DNA of 6,820 nucleotides. Origin: Candidatus Latescibacterota bacterium (GTDB lineage Bacteria > Latescibacterota > UBA2968 > GCA-2709665). Position 1 is the first letter of the stretch. Every line of letters begins with the position of its first letter. Both the position numbers and the translations under genes were made by a program. The DNA lies in the NCBI GenBank assembly GCA_030746455.1, contig JASLMQ010000729.1, positions 1-6,820 on the forward strand. The letters are read 5' to 3'. Below the pieces are notes generated by a model. The model was not told the origin of the DNA. It searched no databases and was given only the letters and a program-made list of their open reading frames with translations. Below, piece after piece: positions 6,214-6,820 of the stretch.

Positions 6214-6820
6214 ATGAAGATGAGGCACATCGGTTGGCTGGTTGCGGTTTGCGTGGTCCTGGGAGGCCTGCCGGCCGCAGCTGAGACCCCGGCAAGTGAC
6301 GCGGATTCCGGGCTGATCGAAATGATGAAGGCACGGGATCGCGCGATACAGGACATCGTGCGTTCCGAGACGGAGGGCAGCACCGAGTCCGAGCGTGAGC
6401 AGCTCAAGGCGATCGTGGGCGAGCTGTTCGATTTCGAGAGGCTGAGTCGGAAGTCCCTTGGCCGCTACTGGAGGGACCGCACGGAGGCGGAGCGCGGCGA
6501 GTTCGTGGGGCTGTACCGTCGGTTGATCGAGAAGAACTACGCCGATCCGAAGCTGTACACCAAGTCGGACAAGATCGAATACCTGGGTGCCGACGTCGAG
6601 GGCGCGGAGGCCGTGCTCAAGACCATGGTCTACTACAAGACCGAGAAGAGCACGATCGACTACCGTTTCCATACCGTCGACGGCAAGTGGCTGATCTACG
6701 ACATGGTCATCGATGATCTCAGCATCGCCAGGAACAACCGTTCTCAGTTCTACAAGGAAATACGCAAGTCTTCGTACGAGGGGCTGGTCCGCAAGCTGAA
6801 GGACAAGCTGATCGGGGAGA
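6214..6820 (+). CDS. MlaC/Ttg2D-family periplasmic phospholipid-binding protein, C-terminus cut by window edge
   Basis: This is a predicted soluble periplasmic lipid carrier of the MlaC (toluene-tolerance Ttg2D) family. The family shuttles phospholipids between inner- and outer-membrane complexes, and the HpnM branch works with an RND protein in hopanoid lipid transport. 202 codons are visible and no stop is reached; members are about 200-215 residues, so little is missing. Residues 1-23 are a signal peptide (IGWLVAVCVVLGGL, cleavage near PAAA). Family marks follow: FDFERLSRKSLGRYWRDRT (about 72-90), where the family has a FD-hydrophobic-x-x-hydrophobic-S/A start; EFVGLYRRLIEKNYA; VDGKWLIYDMVIDDLS; and RNNRSQFYKEIRKSSYEGLV near the end. 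The ATG at 6214 has AAAGG (6201-6205) at eight bases. In-frame GTGs at 6178 and 6190 would add charged residues before the signal peptide. Its position after the fusion enzyme suggests it carries that pathway's lipid product, which is inference. Confidence 0.92.
   Translation, partial: MKMRHIGWLVAVCVVLGGLPAAAETPASDADSGLIEMMKARDRAIQDIVRSETEGSTESEREQLKAIVGELFDFERLSRKSLGRYWRDRTEAERGEFVGLYRRLIEKNYADPKLYTKSDKIEYLGADVEGAEAVLKTMVYYKTEKSTIDYRFHTVDGKWLIYDMVIDDLSIARNNRSQFYKEIRKSSYEGLVRKLKDKLIGE

Noticed and set aside
5872..6672. 266-codon minus-strand frame spanning the end of the fusion gene and mlaC
   Set aside because: It overlaps two well-supported plus-strand genes and has no recognisable features of its own.

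Overview
The window reads as high-GC chromosomal DNA from a Gram-negative (diderm) bacterium. The outer-membrane TolC-family protein, the MlaC-type periplasmic lipid carrier and the secreted TPR/parvulin protein all require a periplasm and an outer membrane. Nothing here fixes the phylum. The style of the genes would suit an uncultured deltaproteobacterial, Acidobacteriota, Gemmatimonadota or similar lineage, but that is a guess. I see no tRNA, rRNA, CRISPR array, insertion sequence or phage gene. The window is cut inside a gene at both ends.

Layout. (1) Positions 1-1333, minus strand: a two-gene unit. A DUF1648-type membrane protein (710-1333) overlaps by 4 bases (GTGA) with an EamA/DMT-family transporter that starts at 713 and runs off the left edge. 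(2) Positions 1334-1383: a very short divergent spacer. (3) Positions 1384-2952, plus strand: a secreted protein with ten gapless 34-residue TPRs followed by a C-terminal parvulin (PPIC) prolyl isomerase domain. A good rho-independent terminator follows at 2981-3020. (4) Positions 2953-3223: a control region holding that terminator, a close match to a sigma-54 -24/-12 promoter (3081-3096) and an AT-rich leader. (5) Positions 3224-6820, plus strand: a likely operon of a TolC-family outer-membrane protein, a fused nucleotidyltransferase/CDP-alcohol phosphatidyltransferase of the IPCT/DIPPS type, and an MlaC (Ttg2D) family carrier cut by the right edge.

The most interesting part is the right-hand operon. 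The fusion enzyme has the architecture of the bifunctional enzyme that makes CDP-inositol and joins it to an acceptor (in hyperthermophiles, di-myo-inositol phosphate). Here it lies between an outer-membrane channel gene and a periplasmic phospholipid-carrier gene, behind a probable sigma-54 promoter. My inference is a regulated pathway that makes an inositol- or other polyol-phosphate lipid or headgroup and moves it across the envelope. An RND/MMPL-type pump or other inner-membrane partner would be expected just downstream, outside the window. The substrate is not proven by sequence alone.
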